A stretch of 64,000 nt of DNA from an uncultured Dehalococcoidia bacterium (lineage in GTDB: Bacteria > Chloroflexota > Dehalococcoidia > Lucifugimonadales > UBA3495): positions 913,416 through 977,415 of the forward strand of contig OY282494.1 of NCBI GenBank assembly GCA_958296385.1, written 5' to 3'. The notes beneath the pieces were generated by a model that was given only the letters and a program-made list of their open reading frames with translations, did not search any database and was not told the DNA's origin. Positions 15,523 through 24,274 of the stretch are shown in pieces. Every line of letters begins with the position of its first letter. The stretch's first letter is position 1. A program made the position numbers and the translations under genes.

Positions 15523-15552
15523 GGCCGGGGCCGTGTGAGGCCCCGGCCTTTT
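15523..15552 (+). terminator. intrinsic terminator after ribH
   Basis: A perfect 10-bp stem GGCCGGGGCC/GGCCCCGGCC with a 6-base loop, followed by TTTT. Confidence 0.85.
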
Positions 15553-15603
15553 GGTGAATCGGGGCCGGATGGAGTCCGGCGGGAGCATATCGGGAGGTTG
15601 GTT

Positions 15604-16518
15604 ATGGAGTTTGGGGTTACGATTCCGAATAACTGGGGCGTTGACAATCCGCAGGACGTCATCAGCTTTGGGCCGCTGGCGGAGGCGTTGGGGTATGACT
15701 CGGTTTGGGTGATGGACCACTTGTTCAACAACGGGTACATCCGGGAGCGGCTGGACGACAAGCCTTACTACCATCCGATGGCCACGCTGTCGCACATATC
15801 GGCGCTGACGGAGCGGGTGCGGCTGGGTACGTCGGTGCTGGTGCTGCCGTATCATAATCCGGTGGAACTGGCGAAGTATGCGGCCACGCTGGATCAGATG
15901 TCGGGCGGGCGCGTGGTGCTGGGCGTCGGCGTGGGGGCGATGGCGCCGGAGTTTGAGGCGCTGGGGATTCCGCTGAATCAGCGGGGGTCGCTGACCAACG
16001 AGTCAATTGACGTGATGAACGAGCTGTGGGCCAACGAGGATCCCAGCTACGCCAGTGGGCGGTGGCGCTTTGACGACCTGAAGTTTGCGCCCAAGCCGCG
16101 CCAGACGGCGGGCGGGGTTCCGCACGTGCCGCTGTGGGTGGGCGGGAGCAGCCCCGGAGCGCTGCGGCGGGCCGCCCGGCGGGGCGACGGCTGGCATCCG
16201 TCGGGCGTTAGCGCCGAGGAGTTTGCCATCGGACGGCAGAGCGTGCGCCAGCTGGCGGAATCGGCGGGGCGCGACCCGGACGGGCTGGTGATGTCGGCGC
16301 GGGTGGAAGTGGAGGCGCACGGCCATCCGTCCAGCGACCGGGCCGCCGACCGGGCGCGGCTGACGGGCGACGACCCGGCGGGGATGATAGCCGGCATTGA
16401 CGCCTACCGGGAGGCCGGCGTGGAGCATCTGGCGCTGGCGCTGAACACCGGGGACGTAGCGCGGCTGCGGGAGCTGATGCAACTGATAGCGGAGGACGTG
16501 ATTCCGCAGTTTAAGTAG
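15604..16518 (+). CDS. LLM class flavin/F420-dependent oxidoreductase
   Basis: A 304-residue luciferase-like monooxygenase-family enzyme. It begins MEFGVTIPNNWGVDNPQDVI and has LGYDSVWVMDHLF, GTSVLVLPYHNPVELAKYAA, LDQMSGGRVVLGVGVG and PLWVGGSSPGALRRAARRGD, the standard TIM-barrel landmarks. Members use F420 or FMN for oxidation of diverse substrates, and are frequent in Actinobacteria and Chloroflexota. ATG 15604 follows GGGAGG. The substrate cannot be told from sequence. Confidence 0.88.
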   Translation: MEFGVTIPNNWGVDNPQDVISFGPLAEALGYDSVWVMDHLFNNGYIRERLDDKPYYHPMATLSHISALTERVRLGTSVLVLPYHNPVELAKYAATLDQMSGGRVVLGVGVGAMAPEFEALGIPLNQRGSLTNESIDVMNELWANEDPSYASGRWRFDDLKFAPKPRQTAGGVPHVPLWVGGSSPGALRRAARRGDGWHPSGVSAEEFAIGRQSVRQLAESAGRDPDGLVMSARVEVEAHGHPSSDRAADRARLTGDDPAGMIAGIDAYREAGVEHLALALNTGDVARLRELMQLIAEDVIPQFK

Positions 16519-16531
16519 TATCAGCTGTGGG

Positions 16532-17902
16532 CTATTGGCGGGGTTCCAGGTCGTCCAAGTCCTGGCGCAGGGCGGTCATCTGCTCGGGGTTGGCGGCATC
16601 CTCGCTGGCGCCGTAGTAGTAGCGCTGGAATCCCGCGACGATGTGCTCTACCGGCGGGTCGGGCAGCGTGCCGGCGATGTCTTGCCGGTGTTCGCCGGGG
16701 GTTTGTGACTGACGGCGGGGGCGGCCCAGGCTGTTGGCGATGTCAAGCAGACGGTGATAGACGTCGCGGGGGGTTAGGGGCGGGGGCGGACGACGGCGGA
16801 TGCCGGTGAAACGGCCCAGCAGGCCGGACAGGGTATCGGCGATGTCCTGCCCGGCGTCCTGCCAGCTGAACAGGGATTCGCGCACTTCGCCCTCGGCCTG
16901 GATGCCGCCGGTAAGACGGCGGCGGCGGAACAGGCGAAACAGAATCCAGCCGGCCAGACTGACGGCGGCCAGGAACGCTGCCCATTTCAGCATGGTGAGC
17001 AGTATGTTGGGGGGGCCAACGCCTTCGACATCGCGCAGGCTTTCGTGAAACTCCTGGATTTGGGTGCGGGCCAGCTCCAGTCCGGTGAGGTCGCCGCCGC
17101 CGAAAAAGCCGGCAATCCAGTTGCCGACGGCCACCAGCGCGGAGGCCAGCAGTCCGAGCAGCAGCAGGATGGGGCGCAGCACCCACAGGCCAAGCCAGCC
17201 GATGCCGCGGGCGATGGCGCGGGCCAAGTCGTCCAGGCCGCCGACGCCCAACGCGCCTACGATGACGGCCAGCAGCAGGACGCCGCCGATGCCGCTGGCG
17301 ATGGCAGCCATCCAGCCCCGGCTCATGTGGCCGGTGGCGGCTTCGGAGGCAAAGCGGCTGAGGGCCAGTCCGGTCAAGCCGATGGCGAAAAACAGCAGCA
17401 GCACCGGCGGGCGCACGATGGTGGCATCCATAATGGGGTCGATGGCCACGGCGGCCATCACGATTACTACGCCCCGGATGAAAGCGTTGCGGATTACGTC
17501 AAGGGTGACGTCATCGCGAGCGATGGCGGTGCCGCGCCACCACAGCATAAGCATAAAGGCGATGGCAAGTCCTAATGCGGCGATGGTGCGGAGGTCGCCG
17601 GAGAAAAGCGGCGCGACGGGGAACCAGCCAGCGCCCATGCTGACGCCGGCCAGGGCCAGCACCGACAGCGCGCTGAGAATGAGGCCGACGACACCGCGCA
17701 GGTTAAGGGTGAACCGGATGGTCTGGACGTACCACGACAGGATGAACGACCAGCCCATGGCCAGCATGACGATGCCCAAAGGGATGGCGGCATCGGGCAG
17801 GCGGACGGCGTTGGCCAGCAGGCGGGAAAACAGGAACAGGGCAAAGCCCTCCAGGAAGAGGGCAATGCCGGTGATTAGAGCGGCGCGGGTGAAACGGCCC
17901 AT
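16532..17902 (-). CDS. multi-pass membrane protein with C-terminal DUF4129
   Basis: A 456-residue protein with about eight or nine hydrophobic segments in the first 330 residues (for example GIALFLEGFALFLFSRLL, GVVGLILSALSVLALAG and PILLLLGLLASALVAV) and a cytosolic tail (TPRDVYHRLLDIANSLGRPR, then HIVAGFQRYYYG) typical of DUF4129. DUF4129 proteins usually accompany DUF58 and MoxR-type ATPases, sometimes with transglutaminases. Here the DUF58 gene is close by on the same strand (18831-20117), separated by a two-gene HEPN module. It converges on the LLM gene with only 13 bases between stops. Confidence 0.8.
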   Translation of the reverse strand: MGRFTRAALITGIALFLEGFALFLFSRLLANAVRLPDAAIPLGIVMLAMGWSFILSWYVQTIRFTLNLRGVVGLILSALSVLALAGVSMGAGWFPVAPLFSGDLRTIAALGLAIAFMLMLWWRGTAIARDDVTLDVIRNAFIRGVVIVMAAVAIDPIMDATIVRPPVLLLFFAIGLTGLALSRFASEAATGHMSRGWMAAIASGIGGVLLLAVIVGALGVGGLDDLARAIARGIGWLGLWVLRPILLLLGLLASALVAVGNWIAGFFGGGDLTGLELARTQIQEFHESLRDVEGVGPPNILLTMLKWAAFLAAVSLAGWILFRLFRRRRLTGGIQAEGEVRESLFSWQDAGQDIADTLSGLLGRFTGIRRRPPPPLTPRDVYHRLLDIANSLGRPRRQSQTPGEHRQDIAGTLPDPPVEHIVAGFQRYYYGASEDAANPEQMTALRQDLDDLEPRQ

Positions 17903-17959
17903 TTTGGCTCAGTAAAGCTACTGTGCTCGGTGTGATAAGGGTTGTCGCATAAATCCGGT

Positions 17960-18454
17960 TCAGTCCGCTCTCAAATCCAACAGGACGTAAATCGCGAAAG
18001 CGCGGCGGTCTTTGCGGGGGGCTTGATGGAATCGTTGGATAAAGTTATTCGTAACAGCTATTTCGTGCAGGACATTGGATTTTGAGAAAGTAGTATCGGA
18101 GCCGCCGAGTGTGTATGGGTCGTAGTCGGCTCTATGCCGTTTTTTCTGCATCCGGACAAATTGATTTGCGAAGTCCTGAATTTCAACAGGAAATCTGGTG
18201 ACGACGCTCTGGCGTTCACAACGATTGCGCGCGGTTCCATGCTGTAAAGCGCGGTAGGCTTGACGCCAGGCCGGTTGGCTGCGGCTGGAGCCGGCTCCGC
18301 CAACCAGCAAATCGGCGCAACATAGCGCCAGGCAGTGAAACAGGGCGTAGTAGGTAGTGCTAACGGCCCGGCGCAAGTTGGTCTCCCGCGGTCGGCCCCG
18401 GCGGTTCACACCAGCCAAATCCTGGGCCGTGGCGAGAAAATTATGCGGAGTCAA
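17960..18454 (-). CDS. HEPN-domain protein
   Basis: A 164-residue helical protein. The segment TNLRRAVSTTYYALFHCLAL (residues 25-44) is a typical HEPN helix (RRAxSxxYYAxFH), and RMQKKRHRADYDPY near residue 102 contains an R-x5-H arrangement like the RNase motif of HEPN toxins. HEPN proteins act as ribonucleases in toxin-antitoxin and defence systems. Its 5' end overlaps the gene at 18441-18791 by 14 bases, so the two are translated together. Whether it is an active RNase is not shown by the sequence. Confidence 0.75.
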   Translation of the reverse strand: MTPHNFLATAQDLAGVNRRGRPRETNLRRAVSTTYYALFHCLALCCADLLVGGAGSSRSQPAWRQAYRALQHGTARNRCERQSVVTRFPVEIQDFANQFVRMQKKRHRADYDPYTLGGSDTTFSKSNVLHEIAVTNNFIQRFHQAPRKDRRAFAIYVLLDLRAD

Positions 18455-18791
18455 GGCTGCTTCCCCGGTTGCGTCGCTGCCATTTGCGCTGGATACTCAG
18501 CCATTCGGATTTCTCGACCCACGACGGGCTGGGAAATTCTTTTATTCCTGCCTCAATCAGCCGGGGACGAATACGCCTAATCAGGGAGCCGGTCCAGCCG
18601 GGGTCGAGATTTTTCTGGTCGCCGTCATAGACTATGGTGATGGTGAGGTAGGTTTCGCCAGTGGCGTCGGGGCCGAATTCATCGACGTCCTCCACCACCC
18701 GGATGGGGTCAAACACGAATTCGCCGGCAAAGCGTTCCTCGATGGTCTCGCGGACGATGGTTTTGACTATTTCATCTCGCTCTAGCGTCAT
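18441..18791 (-). CDS. hypothetical partner of the HEPN protein
   Basis: A 116-residue acidic protein upstream of and overlapping the HEPN gene. It has alternating strands and helices (MTLERDEIVKTIVRETIEER, TYLTITIVYDGDQ, GSLIRRIRPRLIEAGI, PSPSWVEKSEWLSIQ). I recognise no family; it lacks the GSxxxxxxDxD motif of MNT nucleotidyltransferase antitoxins. Its position first in a two-gene overlapping unit with a HEPN protein suggests an antitoxin or adaptor role, by inference only. Confidence 0.65.
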   Translation of the reverse strand: MTLERDEIVKTIVRETIEERFAGEFVFDPIRVVEDVDEFGPDATGETYLTITIVYDGDQKNLDPGWTGSLIRRIRPRLIEAGIKEFPSPSWVEKSEWLSIQRKWQRRNRGSSLDSA

Positions 18792-18830
18792 CAGGGCGTC
18801 TCCATTGCCAAAGTTTGCGTGGTTGGTATT

Positions 18831-20117
18831 TTACACCCGTTCCGGTTCCTGCTGCCAGGATGGGGTGGGGGCGTTGTCGTCTGCGTCATCGTCGTCTTGC
18901 CAGGTGTCTGTTATGGCGGCGAGGCTGGGGGCGGTTAGGAATATGGGGACGGATGGGGGTAGTTGGGATGCTATTGGGCCGGGGGGGCCGTCGCCGGCGT
19001 AGAATACGATTACACGGTGGCCGCGGCGGCGGATGTCGGCGACTTCCTGGGCTACTGCCGGGGTCAGGATGGAGGTTACGAGGGCTACGGTTGAGGCGGC
19101 GGGCAGGATGGGTATTTCGGCGCGCAGTACGGCCGGCAGTTCGGCTACCCAGAACGGGCCGGCCATCGCGAGGGCTTCGAGGGTGGATTCCAGCTGGAGG
19201 CGTCCGCTGCCGGTGGGGACGGCGAGCCACTTGCTGGAGTAGGACGCGACGGCGTTGCTGACCAGGCCGAATGAGTAGCCCTCGCGGTGGGCGTAGTCGG
19301 CTACGGAGGCGGCGACGGTTACGGCGCGCTCGAACAGGCGGCGGTTGCTGCCCTGCCACGCAGCATCGCCGGTGCGCGCGTTGAGGGCGATCAGCAGATG
19401 CCGGGTGGCCGCCGGCTCAAAGACGCGGGTTTCCAGCTTGCCATGGCGGGCGGTGGCTTTCCAATCGATGTGCTTTAGGGGGTCGGAGGGCAGGTAATCG
19501 CGCAGGCCGACGAAACGGCTGGGGTCGTCCTGGATGCGGCGGCGGCCCCGGGAATCGCCGAGGGGCTGCTCCCATGGAATCATCAGACGCTGCAAGTCCA
19601 CGATGCGGGGATAGACCAGCAGGTAATCTACATCGGACACGTGCTGCTCGGCGGCGCTGAGTCCGAAAAGGTCGCCGCTGCGGAGGCGGGCGGGGCCGAT
19701 GCGGTGGTTGCCCCGGGTGCGGCAGCGGATGCGGTAACGCCAGGTAACCCGCTGGTAGGGCAGCAGCGAGGTGGTGATGCGGTGGTCAAGGACGGCCTCG
19801 GCGCCGATGCCGCGCTGGTAGGTGCCGCCGGTTTGCAGCCCCATGGGAAAGGCATCGGATATATCAAGCCAAATCATGGGCAGCAGCTTGCCGTTGTCAA
19901 CGGTGATGTAGTAATCGACTAAATCGCCGATGAAAGCGCGGCGGCGGGCCAGGCGGCGCTGGTAGGTGACGCGGCGAAAGGCGAAACGCGGCCAGTGCTT
20001 GCCGGTGAGCCAGATGAGCAGCACGAGGACGCCGACGACGATGAGCAGCAGCTGGCTGGCCAACAGGCCGGCCAGAATGAGGATGGCGGCGGCGATTACC
20101 CAAAGGTCGCTGAGCAT
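18831..20117 (-). CDS. DUF58 domain protein
   Basis: A 428-residue protein with two N-terminal membrane helices (AAAILILAGLLASQLLLIVV and VGVLVLLIWLTG, residues 9-39), a beta-rich middle, and the DUF58 signature FVGLRDYLPSDPLKHIDWKA followed by KLETRVFEPAATRHLLIALN, a von Willebrand A-like fold. DUF58 proteins pair with MoxR AAA ATPases and DUF4129/transglutaminase proteins in envelope-associated complexes of poorly known role. No MoxR ATPase is in the window. The DUF4129 gene lies downstream, after the HEPN pair. Confidence 0.88.
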   Translation of the reverse strand: MLSDLWVIAAAILILAGLLASQLLLIVVGVLVLLIWLTGKHWPRFAFRRVTYQRRLARRRAFIGDLVDYYITVDNGKLLPMIWLDISDAFPMGLQTGGTYQRGIGAEAVLDHRITTSLLPYQRVTWRYRIRCRTRGNHRIGPARLRSGDLFGLSAAEQHVSDVDYLLVYPRIVDLQRLMIPWEQPLGDSRGRRRIQDDPSRFVGLRDYLPSDPLKHIDWKATARHGKLETRVFEPAATRHLLIALNARTGDAAWQGSNRRLFERAVTVAASVADYAHREGYSFGLVSNAVASYSSKWLAVPTGSGRLQLESTLEALAMAGPFWVAELPAVLRAEIPILPAASTVALVTSILTPAVAQEVADIRRRGHRVIVFYAGDGPPGPIASQLPPSVPIFLTAPSLAAITDTWQDDDDADDNAPTPSWQQEPERV

Positions 20118-20215
20118 GGCGCAAGGATAACCTATCGGCGGGGCGCAGTCATCGGGGGCGGGCCGGACGACAAAGGCGGTAGTGCAGAATGACAGACGCG
20201 GGGAGGTCTCGGCGG

Positions 20216-22219
20216 TTATTGCGGTGTTTCCTCTTTATTGGGCGTAAAGGGGAGCTCTACTTCCCAGAGGTTGTTGAAACCATCGGCTGCGGGCACGTAC
20301 TGGCCGGTTCTGATGCGGGCAATATCGTACTCCGGGAGAGTCATCGCCGACATACATTTCCCGGCGAAATTGAAATCCAGGTTGTCAAAACCGTGTCGCC
20401 GGCGGTCAACGGGAAGGTCGTCCACGGCGACGGGAAACAGGTGCAGAAAGAATGGCGGCTCCGTGTCGGCCGGGACGCAAGGATCCTTGACGTACACCAG
20501 CGTATTCTCGCTGAGATATAGGTCAAAGTCGGAGAGAGCCAGCACGGGTTTGCCGGATACGAGGGCTTCGTAGGCGGACTGACGCGCGGCGGCGCTGTCA
20601 AAGGCCGGATTCAATCGGAATACGGCGCCATCGGCCAGCTCTGCCACCGGCTCCAGCGGCAGCGACGACTCCATCTGCAAGAGGGTGCAATTTATTCTGT
20701 GAGCAACCCATACGATGCGCGCGTCGGGTTTTCCATGCCGTTGGGCTCGCAAGACGGCCTGCTCGAACCAGTCCTGGCAATTGCCGATGTCATGCAGTTT
20801 CCGCCGCGGCACGGGAACCCCGCTCACCAGCGTTGCCGGTACACCCGCGTTCCAGCGGAGTACATGGGGATTGTTGCTGTAGTACCGTCCGGCGATGGGG
20901 GTTGACCGGAGGTATTCCACCAGTTTGGAATCCTGCCAGTACGCCGTGTTGTAACTCTTGCCGATGTACCCTGAATCCAACGCGGTGGCGGTCAAGCGCA
21001 GATTCTGCTGCGCCGAGATGCCGATGTGCACCGCGCCGGCAAGCAGCGCCAGCGCCACCAACGTCCATCGGACTACGGCCAGCCGGGCCGATGTCCGGCG
21101 GCGCAAAAGCCCGTCCAGCCAGAACGCCGCGACGAACAGCAGCGGGACATAGACCGGCGTCAGGAAGCGGCTGTCTATGCCCCCGGTTGTGAGGGGCACC
21201 GCCGCGATGATGATGGCAAGGTACGCCAGCGCAAAGAACCAGAATACGGCAGACTCCCGGCGCAGACGGGGGCCGGTAACGAGCAGCGCCGCCAGAAGCA
21301 GCAACAACAGGCCAACCGCCAGCACCGGCCAGTGCTGCAACTGCCCGGGGAACAGGGCCAGCAGGTCGGCCCACTCTTTGAACACTGCGACAATCTGGAT
21401 CAGCGAATCGGACAACGGCTGTCCCAATGCCGCAGACCTGTTCCCGGTGAGGGTGCCGGTGGCGAGGTAGTTGCGCGTCAACACCACCGCCAGCGGGAGC
21501 GACGAGATGGCGCCAAAGGCCAGGGACTCCTGCAACCGTTCGCGTACCGGGGTGTCCCGGCGCAAGAGGAGCATGAGGACTGCGGAGAATATCAGCGTAA
21601 CTCCCATGTACCTCGTTAGAACGGCGAGCGCGGCAAGTATGGCGGACAACACCAGAGCCCGCTTACCGCTTCTCCGGTTCAGGAATGACTCCAGCGGCAT
21701 CATAGCGAGGATGGTGAACAGGATAAAGAGGGGTTCGCTCCGGATGGTCGATGCGGAATGGGCCAGCGGGAGGGCCACCATCACCGCCACCGCTGCCCCC
21801 AGCGCAACCCACCGCGAATACAGCCGACGGCTCAGCCATAGACCCGATGCCAGGATGAGCAGGCCAAAGGCCGCCGCGTTCAGAAACCGGCCCCCGTCCA
21901 CCGGCGCAACGCCGAACAGACTCAGGAAAGCCATCGTCATGGAAAAGAAAGGCGGAAAAGTCGCCAGGTGCCCGAGGTCTATCCCCTCCACCAGCCTCTC
22001 GGCGGCGTCAAAGTATCTGAAAGTATCATTGCTGATTACCGCTCCGTAGGTGGAAGTCCTGACCAGGATGTGCGCTGTGCCGAGGCCCGCTACCAGTGCG
22101 ATGAGCGCTGGGAATGCGAGGCGTTTTAGCCACTGCAAAGTCGGGGGGGGGGGGGGGGGGGGGCTATCCTGATCATGGTGTGAACCTTGGTCGTGCCTGA
22201 TATGTTGAGTTCCGTACAT
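20216..22219 (-). CDS. GT-C type (family 39-like) membrane glycosyltransferase
   Basis: A 667-residue protein with about ten or eleven membrane helices between residues 30 and 420 and a soluble C-terminal domain. The first loop has SNDTFRYFDAAERLVEG, with an acidic pair placed as in GT-C sugar transferases that use polyprenyl-linked donors (ArnT/PMT-like). The C-terminal region has DIGNCQDWFEQAVLRAQRHG and is periplasmic/extracellular by analogy. ATG 22219 has CGGAG upstream. Seven consecutive Pro codons (residues 20-26) come from an unbroken run of 21 C on the coding strand. A change in this run that is not a multiple of three would cut the protein before its first helix. Role probably in envelope or surface glycan synthesis. 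Confidence 0.75.
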   Translation of the reverse strand: MYGTQHIRHDQGSHHDQDSPPPPPPPTLQWLKRLAFPALIALVAGLGTAHILVRTSTYGAVISNDTFRYFDAAERLVEGIDLGHLATFPPFFSMTMAFLSLFGVAPVDGGRFLNAAAFGLLILASGLWLSRRLYSRWVALGAAVAVMVALPLAHSASTIRSEPLFILFTILAMMPLESFLNRRSGKRALVLSAILAALAVLTRYMGVTLIFSAVLMLLLRRDTPVRERLQESLAFGAISSLPLAVVLTRNYLATGTLTGNRSAALGQPLSDSLIQIVAVFKEWADLLALFPGQLQHWPVLAVGLLLLLLAALLVTGPRLRRESAVFWFFALAYLAIIIAAVPLTTGGIDSRFLTPVYVPLLFVAAFWLDGLLRRRTSARLAVVRWTLVALALLAGAVHIGISAQQNLRLTATALDSGYIGKSYNTAYWQDSKLVEYLRSTPIAGRYYSNNPHVLRWNAGVPATLVSGVPVPRRKLHDIGNCQDWFEQAVLRAQRHGKPDARIVWVAHRINCTLLQMESSLPLEPVAELADGAVFRLNPAFDSAAARQSAYEALVSGKPVLALSDFDLYLSENTLVYVKDPCVPADTEPPFFLHLFPVAVDDLPVDRRRHGFDNLDFNFAGKCMSAMTLPEYDIARIRTGQYVPAADGFNNLWEVELPFTPNKEETPQ
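22143..22163. repeat. 21-base poly-G homopolymer (poly-C in the coding strand)
   Basis: An uninterrupted run of 21 G on the plus strand, within codons 20-26 of the membrane glycosyltransferase. Such long runs are typical of contingency loci that slip during replication. An assembly length error is also possible. Confidence 0.8.
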
Positions 22220-22446
22220 TACGCTCCGGCCTGGCGCTGCTGAGTTTGGTAATCATCCAAAGCCTGCTGCAACCGGGTTTCCGAATCGTAAAGCAGTCCC
22301 ATGGCAACACCCTTTGCGCCGATGGCAAATCCGGCATTCGCATCCATCCTACAACCAAACCGCTTGAAACGGAATTATCGCAGAAGGGCAAGGGTGGGAC
22401 TTGGGGGGTGTGGTATGCTGGGGGTAGTTTTGTTGGGGGGTTGGTT

Positions 22447-22995
22447 ATGGTTCGGGTTCCTTATGTGGCTCGGGATGAGCTGGATGCTTATGGGCAGGTG
22501 ATTTATGACCGTATCCGGGATGACCGGGGGGCCGAGGATGTTGGGTTGCAGTTTCGGGCTTTGCTGCATAATCCGGAGGCGGCGGGTTATCTGACTGCGA
22601 TGGGGGCGTCGCTGCGGTTTCAGTCGGCTATGCCGGACGACTTGAAAGAGCTGGCTATCATTCTGGTGGCGCGGGAGTGGGATTCGGGGATTGAGTGGAC
22701 GGGCCACGCGGTGGCGGCGGCGCGGGCCGGCGTGCCGGAGGCGGCGATTGAGGGGATACGCACCGGACAGGCGCCCGATTGTCTGGAGGGGGCCTACGCC
22801 GACATCGCCCGGTTTGTGCAGCAGATGACGCGGGAAAAGGTCGTATCCGATGCTAACTTTGAGCGGGTGCACGACTTGCTGGGGGATCGGGGCGTGGTCG
22901 ATTTGACGATGACGGTTTCGTACTATACTGCCCTGGCGCTGGCGCAAATCGCACTGCAACCCGAAATGGGCGGCGGGCGCGTCTCTACTCTGTGA
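22447..22995 (+). CDS. carboxymuconolactone decarboxylase (CMD)/AhpD-like family protein
   Basis: A 182-residue helical protein. Landmarks are VGLQFRALLHNPEAAGYLTA, LPDDLKELAIILVAREW-like text (DDLKELAIILVAREWDSG) and WTGHAVAAARAGVPEAAIEG, matching the CMD fold. The cysteine pair of the AhpD peroxidase motif (CxxC) is absent: the equivalent region reads EWTGHAVAAA, so a peroxidase role is unlikely. ATG 22447 is preferred over the frame opening at 22246 because the family sequence begins there. The 227 bases before it separate it from the divergent glycosyltransferase gene. Confidence 0.82.
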   Translation: MVRVPYVARDELDAYGQVIYDRIRDDRGAEDVGLQFRALLHNPEAAGYLTAMGASLRFQSAMPDDLKELAIILVAREWDSGIEWTGHAVAAARAGVPEAAIEGIRTGQAPDCLEGAYADIARFVQQMTREKVVSDANFERVHDLLGDRGVVDLTMTVSYYTALALAQIALQPEMGGGRVSTL

Positions 22996-23068
22996 GCATC
23001 GGATACTACTGCGACATCTACCTACCGCGACGTCAAGCGGCCCTTATGCCGGGGCGGACGGCACTGCT

Positions 23069-24253
23069 ATGAGTACGCAATCTGCTGATGAAATGGTGCG
23101 CCGGCTGGCCGGTTTGCTGGAATGGCATGGGCTGGGAATTGGCACGCTGACGCCGCGGCCGCGAGGGGGGCGGTTGCATGGGGAGGATGCGGCGGCCGTT
23201 GCGGAGCTGCTGGATGGGCTGGCCGCATCTGATGATGGGCTGCCGGCGGGGCGCAGTCCGGACAGTTTGCTGTTTGGCAACGGCTGTTTTGCCATCGGGC
23301 GTTATGCGGAGGCGCTGGTGGTGTTTGAGGCGCTGGCGGAGGCTAATCCGGGCAGCTTTGCCGTCCATTTTAATCAGGGGGTGACCAGTCTGCGGCGGCG
23401 GCGGCCTCAGGATGCGGCGCGGGCTTTTACCAACGCGCTGGGAATTGATGGTGATTACGCTCCGGCTTATTATCAGCGGGGCAACGCGCGGGACGATATG
23501 GGCGATGCGGATGGCGCGCTGGATGATTATGCGGCGGCCGTCCGGCTGGATCCGACTTACTTGCAGGCTTATTACAACCGGGGCATCGTGCTGACTAACC
23601 TGGGGCGGTATCAGGATGCGGTCAGCGCTTTTGACGAGGCTTTGGCGCTGAATCCGGACATCTCTAACGCTTATCTGAACCGGGGCGTGGCGCAGGAGGA
23701 ATTGGGCGATGCGGCGGCGGCCATCGCCGATTTTGACCGGGCTTTGCAATGCAATCCGGACAACGCAGACGCGCGTTTCAACAAGGCGCGGGCCTGCTAC
23801 CGGCTGGGGCGCTATCGGGAGGCTATCGTTGACTACACGGCGGCCATTGAGCTGCGGCCGGACGACGTGGAGGCTATCAACAACCGGGGGCTGGCCTATG
23901 ATGCGGTGGGGCAATATCGGGATGCAGTATCGGATTACGACCGGGCGCTGGAGCTGCGGCCGGACTTTGCCGAGGTGCTGAGCAACCGGGGCGCGGCGCA
24001 GGAAACTTTGGGGAACTTTGACGAGGCGCTATCCGATTATCTGGCGGCGCAGGCGGCGCTGCCGGAGTTTGCCGCCCCGTACTACAACGCAGCGCGGATT
24101 TACGCCGACCGGGGGGACATTGAGCAGTGCGCCCAACAGCTGGTGGAGGCGGTGCGGCTGCAACCGGCGCTGTACGCCGAGGCGGAGTCGGACGAAACGC
24201 TGGGGTGGGTGCTGGACTTGACCCGGATGCGGGACAGCCGGCAGAGTTCGTGA
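23069..24253 (+). CDS. tetratricopeptide-repeat protein
   Basis: A 394-residue protein with about eight or nine TPR units from residue 75 to the end, e.g. AYYQRGNARDDMGDADGALD, AYYNRGIVLTNLGRYQDAVS, AYLNRGVAQEELGDAAAAIA and AINNRGLAYDAVGQYRDAVS. The first 70 residues are not repeats. TPR arrays hold other proteins; no enzymatic domain, signal peptide or membrane helix is present. It converges with the PlsY-like gene. Partner unknown. Confidence 0.9.
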   Translation: MSTQSADEMVRRLAGLLEWHGLGIGTLTPRPRGGRLHGEDAAAVAELLDGLAASDDGLPAGRSPDSLLFGNGCFAIGRYAEALVVFEALAEANPGSFAVHFNQGVTSLRRRRPQDAARAFTNALGIDGDYAPAYYQRGNARDDMGDADGALDDYAAAVRLDPTYLQAYYNRGIVLTNLGRYQDAVSAFDEALALNPDISNAYLNRGVAQEELGDAAAAIADFDRALQCNPDNADARFNKARACYRLGRYREAIVDYTAAIELRPDDVEAINNRGLAYDAVGQYRDAVSDYDRALELRPDFAEVLSNRGAAQETLGNFDEALSDYLAAQAALPEFAAPYYNAARIYADRGDIEQCAQQLVEAVRLQPALYAEAESDETLGWVLDLTRMRDSRQSS

Positions 24254-24274
24254 CGAGGCGCAACGGACGGGCGG

